From Erigeron canadensis (taxonomy: Eukaryota; Streptophyta; Magnoliopsida; Asterales; Asteraceae): 64,000 nt of DNA. Below the pieces are notes generated by a model. That model was given only the letters and a program-made list of their open reading frames with translations, did no database searches and was not told the origin of the DNA. The stretch spans positions 6,745,513-6,809,512 of the forward strand of contig NC_057762.1 of NCBI RefSeq assembly GCF_010389155.1. The letters run 5' to 3'. Made by a program: the position numbers and the translations under genes. Within the stretch, counting starts at the first letter, position 1; each line of letters begins with the position of its first letter. Positions 1 through 15,472 of the stretch are shown here, piece by piece.

Positions 1-1378
1 GGACTTATATTAAAATATGTCATAGGCTTTATGGATTATGGTTTATAGTCTATGAGTCATGGATTACCAGTCCATAGTTATAATCAGCCCATCAAAGTAA
101 CTGTCCCACTAAAGAAAGAATAGGCTTATCACAAATAAGATTCCCCATGCTATTTTGGCCCTTCAAATGGATATCCCTATGTAGTATGGATAACTAGATT
201 TTATATCACTTTATTTTACTAAAATAAATTAAAAAAACAAATATCTACCCAATAAATATCTTAGTATTTGCACTTTTGGGGATATCCGTCTAGTTACTAG
301 ATATTTTACTTGACACATATATAAAATCGTGATATATACATACCAAAAAAGAAAGAAAAAAAAAAGAGAAGAAGATATGAGAAGAATTCAAAGCCATAAC
401 TTATCATGCTTACATTGTCAAGGGCATAACCATAAGCTACCATGTTTACATTGTCAACCTCAAAGCTTCATTAGGATGGTAAGCCGAATTTTTTTTTTTT
501 TTACATTCTCATAGACGGTTCTGTTCATATATACAACAAAAAAAGTTTTGTTTCGCATATTTTGTAAATCTAAAAGATTTTGCACTTGTGTTTCACAAGC
601 ATTATGCATTTTAATCAGTAGAGCAAGAACGCGACGAAAGCGTGTGTATTGGTTAATGGTTTGTATCGATCAATATATAGGTGCATCATTTAATAGAAAG
701 GTGCATAATATTTCGAATGGGTCGGGATGACTGCATGAGAACACTAGCTAAGCACGGCATACATCCCATGGTCAGCTTTACAGGTATAATTAATTAATTT
801 AGTCGTTTGCTTTTACATTTTTTTTTTTTTTTAATTTACACATGTGGATCAGTCTACCTAGCTAGCTAGCTACATACTAAACTATCTTATCTAATGTTAC
901 ATTCAAATAATGTGTGTCCGTATTTTTTTTTTTGGATATTTTGACAGTTTGGGAAGGGCTATTTAAAGAGAACAAGTTCTTTTTTCAAGCTTACTCCCGC
1001 TCTATTCTACCTAGCCATGTGTTCAAAGGTATATCTATCAAAACTACTCTATTATGTTAAGTAGAGATAAGCATGAGAGTGATATCGGTCCTCGAGACAA
1101 TGTCCAGTCACGAAAATTAATCACCAAAACATGGTACTGATTTCAGTCCCATATGAACCGGTATTGATACATAACATATTATTTTCTCTGTATTTTTGGT
1201 AATCTTCCCGTACGAATCCCAGAAACCACTACAAGTGGATAGTGGACGCCCGGTCCCACTTATAATTAGGTATCACTTTCTCTTACCGGGAACAAATCAG
1301 AACTTGATCAAAATTCTACTCATCGCTAATTTTAATAGGTTTTTACTCTTTTTAACCATTAGTTTTTTTCCGCTGTGT
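1..1378. other. AT-rich intergenic DNA, no gene seen
   Basis: No open frame here has convincing protein features. Around 388-460 a sequence of about 33-36 bases encoding CLHCQ in one frame occurs twice in tandem, which looks like a simple local duplication. Poly-T tracts lie near 490, 820 and 925. I see no RNA gene or complete transposon. Confidence 0.5.
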
Positions 1379-1387
1379 TTAACTATA

Positions 1388-1518
1388 GGGAAATGATAAT
1401 TGTACCACAATTTTTGATTTATGTACCATACACGTGCTTCACTGGTTTGTACAGTATGCTTTAATAGTTATACAATGTGGCACACATACAAATATTTGTG
1501 GTACGAATATCACTTTCC
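1388..1518. mobile_element. 131-bp MITE with 9-bp target duplication
   Basis: The two ends are imperfect inverted repeats: the first 23 bases and the reverse complement of the last 23 agree at 19 positions, both starting GG and ending GTACCACAA. The element is bounded by the exact direct repeat TTAACTATA at 1379-1387 and 1519-1527. A 9-bp target duplication is typical of Mutator-like elements. It has no coding capacity. Confidence 0.75.
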
Positions 1519-1527
1519 TTAACTATA

Positions 1528-2316
1528 ATGTGACTATATGTGACAGGACAACAAGAAACTAGGAATATGAATCTTGATGGAAGAACAATGACATCTTTTA
1601 GGAGATGACGTTTGTTGGTGTTGTTTACTTAAATTTGTAATAGTTAGGCTCAAGAAATTTGTATCACAATTAATAACATCAATACAGAATTGTTATTTTG
1701 CTAGTTATACAGTACAAGGGGTATTTGATTCATAAAATATTTTTGAAAAGAAAAAATTATGTTAAAGGAATTCAAATCTGAAAGAATGAAATATATGAAG
1801 TAAATGTTTTTTTTGTTTTTCTGAAGATTTAAGTGACAAATCAAATGAAATTTTTTTCTCATAACCCCAAAAAATGGGGAATGTACACATTTCAATGGGG
1901 CTTAAATTCATTCATTTTTGAACAACTGAAAACTTATAAAATCTATTTAATTCTAATTTTATTAGATTTTGTATTAGATTTTGTAAACCAAAAACGACTT
2001 AAGTTACTTGTTCATTATTGTCAATTAATTAATCTCGATACAAAATGGTGAATAAGATGCATTTGAACTTTTATTCTCTTTTTATATTAATCAAGGATCA
2101 AAATCATGACCATCAAGATTAGGATTTAAAACAATATAGTGAACTCATCGATTTACATGGTAGAAGCCCGTAAATGATGTCTCTCGGAATTGACAGTACA
2201 AATATAGATAAAAATTAGTAATAATTACACAAAACGTTCTGTCTATACATATATGAATTATCAGTGTTGGCGATATATATAAAATATGTTTGTTTGTTAA
2301 ACAAAATTAGTAAAAA
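1528..2316. other. Intergenic DNA; 3' flank of ELIP copy 1
   Basis: No gene is seen. From about 1790 the sequence is recognisably similar to 9397-9800, the 3' flank of the second ELIP copy, so this stretch marks the left part of a segmental duplication. The 1528-1790 part has no partner in the window. Confidence 0.6.
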
Positions 2317-2786
2317 TTACACAAGAGCGCTCCCGGTAACAAACTCGGTAAAAGCCAAAGCAACCAAACCCAGCATGGCAACACGTCCATTCCACAACTC
2401 TGCATCTGAAGTCATCAGCCCATTCGCTTTGGCGGCCTCATCAGCTCTCACCCCTTTAAACAACGGCACTAACGACGCTAACGTCAAAACAACGCTCGTC
2501 CCAACAAACACCGTTAGTCCTCCGTTAGATATCTGAGTAAACACGTCTTGACCATTGGTCAACTCCATTGCCATTGCTGACACAAACCCGATCATAGCCA
2601 ACCTCCCGTTTATCCTTTCGGGTGCTGGTCCACTAAAGGCCAACAAGTCACTAAACTTGGTACTACTGACTTTAGTTGAGCCATCTATGGTGCTGTTTTT
2701 CTTGAAACAATAATGTTGTGAAGAAAAGTTGGTGTTAATTTTGTTGAGGCTTGTTACCACGGGGGTTAAAATGATGTACTAGCCAT
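2317..2786 (-). CDS. ELIP: Early light-induced protein (ELIP) copy 1, frameshifted transit peptide
   Basis: ELIPs are thylakoid proteins of the chlorophyll a/b-binding superfamily that bind pigment under light stress. The frame ending at the TAA at 2317 carries all three expected helices: helix I with ERINGRLAMIGF, a hydrophobic helix II, and helix III with ELWNGRVAMLGL, both ExxNGRxAM-type pigment-binding motifs intact. No intron interrupts it. The ancestral ATG at 2784-2786 is followed by a 7-base deletion relative to copy 2, which brings a TAA into frame a few codons later. The long frame can now start only at an internal ATG at 2758-2760, giving 147 residues with a shortened plastid transit peptide. 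Copy 1 also lacks 15 bases present in copy 2 just before the mature domain. It may therefore be translated but imported poorly, or be a recent pseudogene. Confidence 0.85.
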
Positions 2787-2923
2787 TTTTTTGGAATTAA
2801 ATATGAGAAAAAGATTTGGAGAGAAAATTTAGTAGTACTAGCTAGGAAATTAGTTATAAAAATGTTTGTTTTATTGTTGTGTTGAGAGAGTGAGTAATGA
2901 GAAGAAGTATGGGTTGGACTTGG

Positions 2924-2930
2924 TTATATA
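2924..2930 (-). promoter_or_regulatory. TATA box of ELIP copy 1
   Basis: Read on the minus strand this is TATATAA, about 140 bases upstream of the ancestral ELIP ATG. The corresponding site is absent from ELIP copy 2, whose upstream homology ends at 10529. Confidence 0.55.
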
Positions 2931-2998
2931 TGGGAGTGGGCTGAAGACAGAGGAGTGGATACTTATTGGGCCACTTTAGTGTACTTTTTGGGCCTGTT

Positions 2999-3004
2999 CA
3001 CGTG
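2999..3004 (-). promoter_or_regulatory. G-box CACGTG upstream of ELIP copy 1
   Basis: A perfect CACGTG (extended on the plus strand to the ABRE-like CACGTGGC) lies about 70 bases upstream of the TATA box. G-boxes bind HY5-type bZIP and bHLH factors, which fits light control of ELIP genes. That link is inference from family knowledge. Confidence 0.5.
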
Positions 3005-3009
3005 GCTTT

Positions 3010-4410
3010 CAAACTAGTCGACAAATTTTCTTTTGAACGCTAAGTGGATAGAGGTTAAGTTGTGGTGAAAACAGGCTCTATGTGTCTCATTGATTATGGC
3101 TGGGTTGAATTGAAGAGTGTGAAGTTGTTTCAAATTTGACTAGTAGTCGGGTACGTGGTTATGATACCATTCATGTTTTTTTCAAAGTTAGCACCCTAGT
3201 AAGTTTTTCCAAATTAAAAATTACTAATGGTGTAAAATAATACGTGTTTATTTCTTTTATCTATTAATGTACCCTTAAATCATATTTTGAATAGCAACTT
3301 CATTTATCTATCCCATAAAATATTCTTTTTCATTTTTATTAAGTCGACATATAGAAGATTAGCCTAAAAGACCTTTTAAGGCAACATCGTCAATAATTTA
3401 ACTTGGAGAATTATAAGCGGCTTCCGGTTAGGCTATATATGGCTTGATTATCTTGGTATTCATCATCATTCCACGCATGGCCTGTGTTGTGGTGATAAAT
3501 TGAAACCCTCGACAATTAATTGTATTTGTACATGTGAAAGAGTGAATAAATTAGGGTAGATCAATATTTTCAATTAATTTTTAATTATAACCAAAAAAAA
3601 GAAGTTTGGAAGGCGTCTATGCTTTATGTTACGTGATGAGATTACGTGTAACAGAAAGATATTTGAAAATATAGCAACGAGAACCTTCACAAAGTTTGTG
3701 ATGAAGTCCAAGAATCCAAGTCATTTCACATTTTTGGACTTAATTTTAATAGATTCAAAAAATCACATCGCCAAGTGGACGGAGTGGTGTCTAAACCCTT
3801 GGAAGATTCAAGATTAATTTGGGGACGTTTTGGATGCGAATATGGCTACTGATATGCTTCCGTTTGCTGGTTTGGCTACTGCCATTTGCTGTTGTTTGTG
3901 TTGCTCTACATTTTTGCAGTATAGTGAGCTTGTGGTTTACTGGGCTGCTGATCAATCGGGTTTGGGCTATTTGGAAGTCTTTTGACATGTAGGGCCCAGT
4001 TTTGAGTTTGCTGGCGTTAGACTCTTTCTCGTCATGATTGGTTCCCCTAATCTGATTATTACGAGTAGACGTCCAGTGCCTTAGCTGATGGTTTCCGAGT
4101 TCACGGGTGCAGCCAACGTAGCAATGTACGTTCTGATATATCCTTTCGTTTTTCACTTACTGACAAAGCTGGTTTGCATCTTGCAAATTCTTCAGTTAGT
4201 AGAGTAGTTTTACTTGTATATATTTTCTTTTAGTTACCACATATTTCTGCCTTCAAAAAATTAAACACAATACAATTTTATTGTCTGGTTATTAGAAAAG
4301 TAATAGGCAAAGTTTCTCAATCAAACTATATGTCAAGATTAGACGTTAAGTTGTAATTATTTAAGAGTAGTTTTGACTTTCCAAAGAAATTAAAGAAAAC
4401 ATATCCATAA
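3010..4410. other. Intergenic DNA; left edge of the subtilase duplication
   Basis: No gene is supported. From about 3870 to 4410 the sequence is similar to 30260-30830 upstream of subtilase B, so the duplicated subtilase block begins near 3870. A 121-codon minus-strand frame at 3791-4156 has no recognisable domain and is not conserved as a frame in the second copy. Confidence 0.55.
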
Positions 4411-4815
4411 TCTATATCTATACTATATTATAAAGCAGATCTCTCCTGTTTACATTTTAAGTTTTAATATTTACTTTCCCAAAATGCCCATATTTTAATT
4501 ATATATTTACGTAACACCCTTTTTCTCTCCTCAAATCTTAACCAATCATTTGTTTTCTCTCTCATCCATAAATCATTTCTTCCTTCAATTCATTCAAAAT
4601 CTTTTATCTCAAAAACTGTACATCGATAAATTATAAAAATTATATGGGTGTTCTTAAAATTTAATGCTCTTTCATTAGAGATGTCATTCGATATACTTTC
4701 GACGAATTTTTAAATCCGAGGGCGGAGCCTGTACGGTTAAGGCATTTGGCTATCACACTCTATGACCTATCACCCCCATCATCTCACCGCTGCAATGCGC
4801 GGGTACTTGCTCTCG
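4411..4815 (+). mobile_element. Non-autonomous Helitron in subtilase A promoter
   Basis: It begins TCTATATCTATACTAT and ends with a GC-rich hairpin (CCGCTGCAATGCGCGG at 4787-4802) followed by CTCG. It sits between A and T, as Helitrons do, without a target duplication. Closely similar elements occur at 37901-38175 and 59602-60029. The subtilase B promoter has no such insert at the matching place (about 30825). It ends 189 bases before the subtilase A start codon. Confidence 0.75.
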
Positions 4816-5004
4816 TCCATAATAATCAAGAGTCAAGTAAACTAAACACATCAAGTATGAGAAATAAACAACCAAAATTGACATATTTGACCATGTACTT
4901 TTCTTTTTCCATGCATGGACCATTTCCTACATTTTAGAAGAAAACACAAGAATAATTTGCATATAAATATATATTTAGTCATGAATTAGTACATATCAAA
5001 ATAA

Positions 5005-9185
<4,181 letters not shown>

Positions 9186-9925
9186 TACCTATCGATCAAA
9201 CATCTGATGTAGTAAATGATATTTTTCCACATTAATCTTAATCTTGTCTTATATCGTGTCGGATATGCTAGTTTGTTCAATTCGTCGGATAATCGTTGGT
9301 ATGTAATGAAACCAACTAAACTACAAATTTATTTCTATTGAATCAAATCAGTGTATATGTATCCTACAATCTGTTAGTTGTTCAAAATGAAATTCAAAGT
9401 AATGTTTTTTTTTTTTTTAAGATTCAAGTGATAGAATGAATTTTTTTTTCTCATCACCGTAAAAATAGAGAATGTTTACATTTCAATGGGACTGAGACTT
9501 ATTCATTTTTAAACAACTATACATATGAAAAAATGAAATTTAATTTTAATTTATTAGATTTTGTGAACCAAAAGCGTCTTAAGTTACTTGTTTTATTGTC
9601 AATTAATCTCCATACAAAATGGTGTATAACATTTGAACATTTTTATCTCTGTTTTATATTAATCAAGGATCTATATCAAGGATCGAACTCATGAAAATCA
9701 TAATTAGGATTAACTAAGTTAAAGCAAATTGTTGATGTTGTATGAAAGAGTAATTAAAATGAATCCATAACCAAAAAAGTAACACAGTATATATAATGGA
9801 CTCATCGATTTACATGGTAGAAGCCCGTAAATGATCTCTCTCGGAATTGATAGTATACATAAAAATAACAACTATTACTAATTAGTAGAGTAATTACACA
9901 GAACGTTCTTTCTATGCATATAGAA
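9186..9925. other. 3' flank of subtilase A joined to 3' flank of ELIP copy 2
   Basis: The first 200 bases match the 3' flank of subtilase B (34537-34727). At about 9388-9397 the similarity switches to the 3' flank of ELIP copy 1 (from about 1790). This is the junction between the two copies of the tandem duplication. It holds no gene. Confidence 0.7.
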
Positions 9926-10421
9926 TACACAAGACCATTTCCGGTAATAAACTCGGTAAAAGCCAAAGCAACCAAACCTAACATAGCAACACTTAAATTG
10001 CACAACTCTGCATCTAAAGTCATCAACCCATTCTCTTTAGCCGCCTCATCAGCTCTCACCCCTATAAACAACGGCACTAATGACGCTAACATCAACACAA
10101 CGCTCGTCCCAACAAACACCGTTAGTCCTCCGTTAGATATCTGAGTAAACACATCTTGACAATTGGTTAACTCCACTGCCATTGCAGACACAAACTCGAT
10201 CATCGCTGACCTTCCGTTTATCCTTTCGGGTGCTGGTCCACTAAATGCCAACAAGTCACTAAATTTGGTACTAGTGACTTTATTGAGCCATCTTGTGGTG
10301 AAGACATGCACCTAATGGTATTGTTTTTCTTGAAACAATAATATTGTAAAGAAAAGTTGGTGCTAATTTTGTTGAGGCTTCTAACCACAGGGGTTGTTGT
10401 GAAAAATGATGTAGTAGCCAT
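9926..10421 (-). pseudogene. ELIP: ELIP copy 2, degraded
   Basis: Homologous over its whole length to the ELIP at 2317-2786. The ATG at 10419-10421 and the start of the transit peptide (MATTSFFTTTPVV) are intact here, unlike copy 1. A one-base deletion near 10283 (ACT to AT) shifts the frame before the mature domain. The mature part stays open only in the shifted frame. There the stop codon is changed to TAT at 9925-9927, so the frame runs on to 9802. Helix III has lost the pigment-binding NGR (ELCNLSVAML), and helix I has Gly changed to Glu (SAMIEF). Its upstream DNA is replaced by a gypsy LTR at 10530. Taken together this is a pseudogene. Confidence 0.88.
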
Positions 10422-10529
10422 TTTTATGTTGGAATTAAATGTGAGAATGTTTTGGAGAGAAAATGTAGTGGTACTAGGAAGTAGTTATAAAAATGTTTGT
10501 TTTGTTGTTGTGTTGAGTGAGTGACTAAT

Positions 10530-11380
10530 TGATAAGTCATAACTGGATATATATTAAATGGTCTAAAAATGGTTATATAGACTAATATTTTATAGAGTAG
10601 ACCTACTTTAATATATGTTTCATGAATTTCAGGTTTGAGCTAAAATGGACAAAATACGCGTTAATACAGTGATTTATTAAAGTTAACATGACATAGTTAT
10701 TTTGTCTTACAATCACTAGTGGGTGGATCTATGCTCAAGGAAAAGAATTTCTTATTCAATGTTGTACGTGGGATTGTGAGGCAAGAAAGATTAAGATCCA
10801 TAATTTGACAATCGTGAGGTGAGAAAAGTGGGTGGACCCTGTGGCTTGTCATTTATTCCCAGACACCTTACAAGGTTATGCCTTAGAGTGGTTCACTAAG
10901 CTTCCAGAAAAAAACATCCAAGACTATGCTGACTTGAAGAGGAAGTTCATAGCTCAGTTTGTCCAACAGAAGAAGCGTCAGAGAAGCCACTTGGAAGCTC
11001 ACTTAATTAGACAAAAAGAAAGCGAGTCATTGAGAGATTTCATCACAAGATATACTAAGAAGTGTCAGAAAAGACTGAGTCTCCCTGACAGTCAACAAGT
11101 CTCGGGTTTTACTTTGGCATTACTTCCTGTTGATCTCCAAGATGATCTAAGCAAGAGAATCCCATTGACGTTTGGAGAAGCTACCGATAGGGCGTTCGAC
11201 TTCATTCGTTCCAGGGAAACTACCCTCCTTGTGAAGGGAGTGGTTAGAAGAGATAGGCCTCGAGGAGGTCCTGGGACATCGGGAGGCTCGGGTGGTGGAA
11301 GATATGATGCTAGAAGAAATGATAAAAGTATTATGTCCCAGAAGTGTATCAATATACCAAAGTATAATGTACACAGAACA
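10530..11380 (+). mobile_element. Ty3/gypsy fragment: LTR start plus gag
   Basis: It begins TGATAAGTC and contains a TTTCAGGTTTGAGC motif, resembling the start of the Athila-type LTR at 11852. From 10832 an open frame of 212 codons encodes a Retrotrans_gag-like capsid segment (EWFTKLPEKN, SLRDFITRYTKK, and a Gly/Arg-rich tail). No protease or reverse transcriptase follows, because an LTR-like sequence begins at about 11383. The element is a truncated relic. Its left edge cuts the ELIP copy 2 promoter. Confidence 0.65.
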
Positions 11381-11382
11381 GT

Positions 11383-11851
11383 TGTAGAGAGGGTGAATAC
11401 AACTTTTTCTTTTCCTTATCAAACTTATAAACTCGTTTTAAAGACTCAAATTGTAATATTAGCAATGTAAGTAATAAGAATCAATAAAATAGTAAAGCAG
11501 TAAATAAACATTCTTGAACACAGATTGTAGTTTGAAATGTAATTCTTTATTAAGAAATAATCTATACAAAGAATTACCAGGTTGTTGCGGAATAAAGATA
11601 ACCTAGAAATATCTAAACAACCATTTGAAATGACAAACAACAATCAGAAAGTTCTACCTAGCTCAAGAGAAGCAGCCCAAGCTGACTTCTTATAGACTAA
11701 GCTATGTGTAAGAGCAGAGAGAACTTTGTGTGAAGAATGATTCAAAGGAATGTCACACATATGCCTTCAAGGATTGGAGCTTTTATAGGCGAAAGCTTCA
11801 ATAACTCTTGGTGTCCAATTTTGCCACGTATTGTAATTCTGGTGGAGTGAC
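11383..11851. mobile_element. LTR-like sequence starting TGTAGAGAGGGTGAATAC
   Basis: The start shares a GAGGGTGAATA signature, framed by inverted arms, with the solo LTR at 50830. Read on the minus strand there is a TATAAAAG-type box (near 11790). I cannot define its right end, a target duplication or a partner LTR, so this is probably a solo or truncated LTR inserted into the gypsy gag fragment. Confidence 0.4.
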
Positions 11852-13368
11852 TGATATGTCCATTTATATATACATTCCCATATCGTTTTTAAGTCGTTTA
11901 AGCTTAATTAATTGCAATTTATGTATATTTTCGATGCTTTGATGGTATTGTTAGTGGTTTCAGGCTTAGAACATGTACAATGGTTAGAAATGGCATTTGG
12001 AAGGTTAAAAGATGCATTAGGATGTTTCTTGGACGAGTACGAGTGAAGACGGATTGGAAAATACAAGTTTCGCGAGTTCTGGCAAGTTGTGCGGCGCATA
12101 GATGATGTATGCAGCGCACAGAAGTAAAGAATTTTGATCAGAGAATTTGGCAAAAGTCCATATGCGGCGCACAGGAGGGTGTATGCGGCGCATAACGGGG
12201 CTCAAATATTTGGAAAGTTCATTTTGTGCGGCGCATGAATATTCTGTGTGGCACATAAACTAGGTCGGCTGAAACCCTTCTAGTTTTTCACTATAATTAC
12301 AAGACCAAAACCCTCCTATTCGATACACATTCACTTCAAGTAGATTTTAGGGTTCTTTGAGGCAATATTCAGCAGCTTTTATGTCCATCAAGATCTAAGG
12401 GTTGCTCGTGAGTTTCAAGGCATTCGGTTATCGATTTTCTTAGATTTCAATTGTTTTCTGGTACAATATGTCTTCTCATACTTTTACTCTTTGTGCTATG
12501 TTTATGATTATGAGTAGCTAAATAATTCATCATCCACTGAGATGAAGTGATACAAAGACAATGGTTGCATACTTTTTAATCCAAGTTGATTTTCATTAAC
12601 GTTATGTCGTGATTGTAATGAATCGTTTTCTTGTTCAATATTATTATGCTTGTTGGTGATATTTATATGCTTTGTCGATTGTGTCAGAAGTACATAAGTA
12701 TGATTTCAATTATTTGTCTATGAGTAATTGGTGCTAGGTCATGGAGTGATAGTAAACGGCATAGTAATCATAGGAAACGAAATGTTAATTGGGGTTAATA
12801 GTTGATGGTGTCACATTCATTTCAAATAGACATAATTGTTAATATTTAGCCAAAACAAATTAATTAATTAGGGTAGATCTTATTAAATGTTGGTGGTGCC
12901 GGTTTTCTAGGATTGATCTAGTTAGTTAATGGAATTGAATAGAGTTATAAGCTTGTTGGCCACCAAGTGAGCTCCTTTGTTCGAATCTAGGTTACTTGTC
13001 AACATACTTGAATTGGTTCTTGATTTAAATGCAACCGGAGTTAATGTATCACGGAGTCGAAAGTGGATGATCCTCTCATCCTTAATGATATAAGACAATT
13101 TTCTCTTCGATTGAATTCTGCGGAATTGCTAACCATTACTTTCTTTAACTAACTTTTAACCAACTAAAATTAATATGACGTGGAGTCTTTAAAATCCAAC
13201 TCTTTCTCTAAATTACTTAAAACCCGCTTGCTCTTGTTGGTCTCTGTGGAACGATCTTGGACTTACTTTAATCTATATTGCATACGGACGGGTCCACTGC
13301 TCGATTGTGTGTGGTATTCGATTCTGAAGTGTTTCCTGATTTTAGTTTAACTAGATTTTCACACATCA
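11852..13368 (+). repeat. 5' LTR of Athila-type Ty3/gypsy element
   Basis: It begins TGATATGTCC and ends ACACATCA, and is followed after six bases by a tRNA-Asp primer-binding site. It contains six copies of a TGCGGCGCA-type palindrome between 12090 and 12257. Part near 13290 (gggtccactg) matches the reverse complement of the solo LTR at 34993-36992, showing they are related. No matching 3' LTR was found, so the target duplication cannot be checked. Confidence 0.75.
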
Positions 13369-13374
13369 AGTTTT

Positions 13375-13392
13375 TGGCGCCGTTGCCGGGGA
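13375..13392 (+). promoter_or_regulatory. Primer-binding site (tRNA-Asp type) of Athila element
   Basis: TGGCGCCGTTGCCGGGGA is the primer-binding site characteristic of Athila/Tat gypsy elements. It lies six bases after the LTR end, so it fixes the LTR boundary and the plus orientation of the element. Confidence 0.8.
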
Positions 13393-13581
13393 CTAATTTA
13401 AGAGTTTAAGTTTGAGATTTCGTAGTTGATCCTTTCTTGTACTCACGTGCAAGGGAGTTACTTGTTTTCTTAGTTTAGTTTGAGATTTTTGTGCTTAATT
13501 TTTTGTTTTGTTTTGCTTTTGTAACCTGGGGCGTTTGACGTTTTTCCTTGTTTGTGTTTTTCAGGTTTTCTTCTTCGGTGG

Positions 13582-15054
13582 ATGTCCACAAGAGCTTCTG
13601 GTGTACCATTAGTGAGCCCTCAATCTAATCTGGGAAAAACCAAGAGACGCGGGAGGAAACCTTTTAAAATCGTCACCTCAACACTTAGCACAATAGAGCC
13701 GTTAAACCTTCAAGTAGGAACTCCTTCAAATTCCAAGAAGACGGAAACCAATACCCCACAGAAAAAGTCACCAAATTCCACACCACCCACTACTCCACCT
13801 CTTTCATCCAAAAACATGAATAATAACAGAAAAGGAAATGACAATGGAAATGGAGAAGAGGAAGTTCATCCCTTTGATAGGACTATTGGAGAGAGTACTC
13901 GAGTCATTGCACCTAATAGGGGCTCGGCTATTCGTCTTCCAACCACCGCTCCGAATTTCAATGTCAAAGTTAATCATTTGCAATGGGTAGATGGTAATCA
14001 GTTTGATGGGGTGCATAAGTGGGATCCATACGATCATGTAGAGAAGTTTGAGAAGGTGTGTCGATTGTTTAAGTATGGCGAGACTCAAATGCCACATGTT
14101 AAGCTTGAATTGTTCCCTATGTCTCTCACGGGAGAGGCTGCAATTTGGTATGATAATCTTGATGAAAACATTTTCGAGACTTGGGATGAATTAAGGGAAG
14201 GTTTCATTGAGCGGTTCTTTCCGTCTCAATTGATTGAAACAATGAAGCTAGAAATTCAAGCGTTTAAGCAAAATAGTGGTGAACATTTGGTTGATGCTTG
14301 GAAACGGTTGAAGGAGTTGATGAGGAGATGTTCGGGACATGGTATTCAGTTGAATGAGCAAATTCTTATCTTCTTTTGGGGTTTAGCTAGCCGCACTCAA
14401 AGGGAATTGGATTGGGCTTGTGGAGGTAGCCTTAATAATGTTACCTACAATGAAGCTTATCGAGTGATGGAAGATATGGTTAGAACTAGTGTGATTCGAG
14501 AGGCGGGTAGGACTAAACCGAATCTTGTCAAGGCGGTTAGGAAGAATGTTGCTCGGGTTGATAGTGGAGGAAATGATGATGTTGTGGCTGAGCTTAAGGC
14601 TTTGACGAGCCATATATATAAGCAATTTGCTAGTATGGATGGTAGATTCGGGATGATTGAGAAGGATTTGAAGACGGCGGTTGTGGGCTATGACATTTGT
14701 GGTGATAGACATTATACGGAAGATTGTGATAGAGCACCAAGAAAGGAAGAAGTTGATTATGTTCAAACCCAATACCAACCTCCGTTTGCAAACTGAGGGT
14801 TGTTTCAAAGGAATGGAGCTTATCAAAACTGGTACCAAGGTAGTTCTAACTCTAATTCTAATTTTTATTCAAATAGTGCAGGAAATTTAAGGTCTAGATT
14901 GGGAGCTTCATGGGAAGGAATCAATCAAGGAGGTCCTTCGGTTCAACCGGTTGAAATTGTTGATCCTAATGCCGAGCTTAGGGATCTTGTGAAGAAGTTT
15001 ATGGTTGATCAAGAGAAGAAAAATGACAACTACTGCATTGATATTACCGCTTGA
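13582..15054 (+). pseudogene. Athila-type gag, with in-frame stop
   Basis: The capsid-like domain (Retrotrans_gag) is clear: LTGEAAIWYDNL, WDELREGFIERFF and a segment ending in the NEAYRVMEDMV region. The ATG at 13582 (MSTRASG) is a more natural start than the upstream in-frame codon at 13552. An in-frame TGA at 14794-14796 interrupts gag, after which the same frame runs to 15054. The next segment (15051-15425) is in another frame. Gag would package element RNA; this copy is defective. Confidence 0.8.
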
Positions 15055-15472
15055 ATGAGAAGATGAATCAGAATATCAAGAATCAACAAGCGGTGATCAA
15101 GGATTTGGGTGTGAGGCTTGATAGGATGGGTAATTCAAATCGTCAACACGGTTCTTTGCCTAGTAATACCCAACAAACTGCTAAGCCTCCTGCTTCAAAT
15201 GATCAAGGTAATAAGTATCAACACTCGAATGTTAGGAATGAGCATGTGAATGCCATTACTACTCGGTCCGGTAAGGTTGTTAATTCTCCTATCTCCCCTC
15301 CCATTTCTAGTGCTACTAATGTTCATACGCAGGTTGATAGTGAGGAGGAAGATGATGAACAGGTTGATAAAGAGATTGAAGTGGAGCTGAAACCCAGCCG
15401 TGAAATCACCGGCCGTTCCACCTAAATCTACTCCACTGGCAGTCACACCTACACCAGTAGTTAAACCGACTG

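Noticed and set aside
329..514. Small frame with repeated CLHCQ motif, possibly a Cys-rich peptide
   Set aside because: The repeat comes from a local tandem duplication; there is no signal peptide, and the frame runs into a poly-T tract.
3791..4156. 121-codon minus-strand frame
   Set aside because: No domain, and the frame is not kept in the duplicated region at 30260-30600.
9802..10311. Open 169-codon ELIP frame as a functional gene
   Set aside because: It starts inside a frameshifted region, lacks a transit peptide, has lost the helix III NGR and runs past the ancestral stop.
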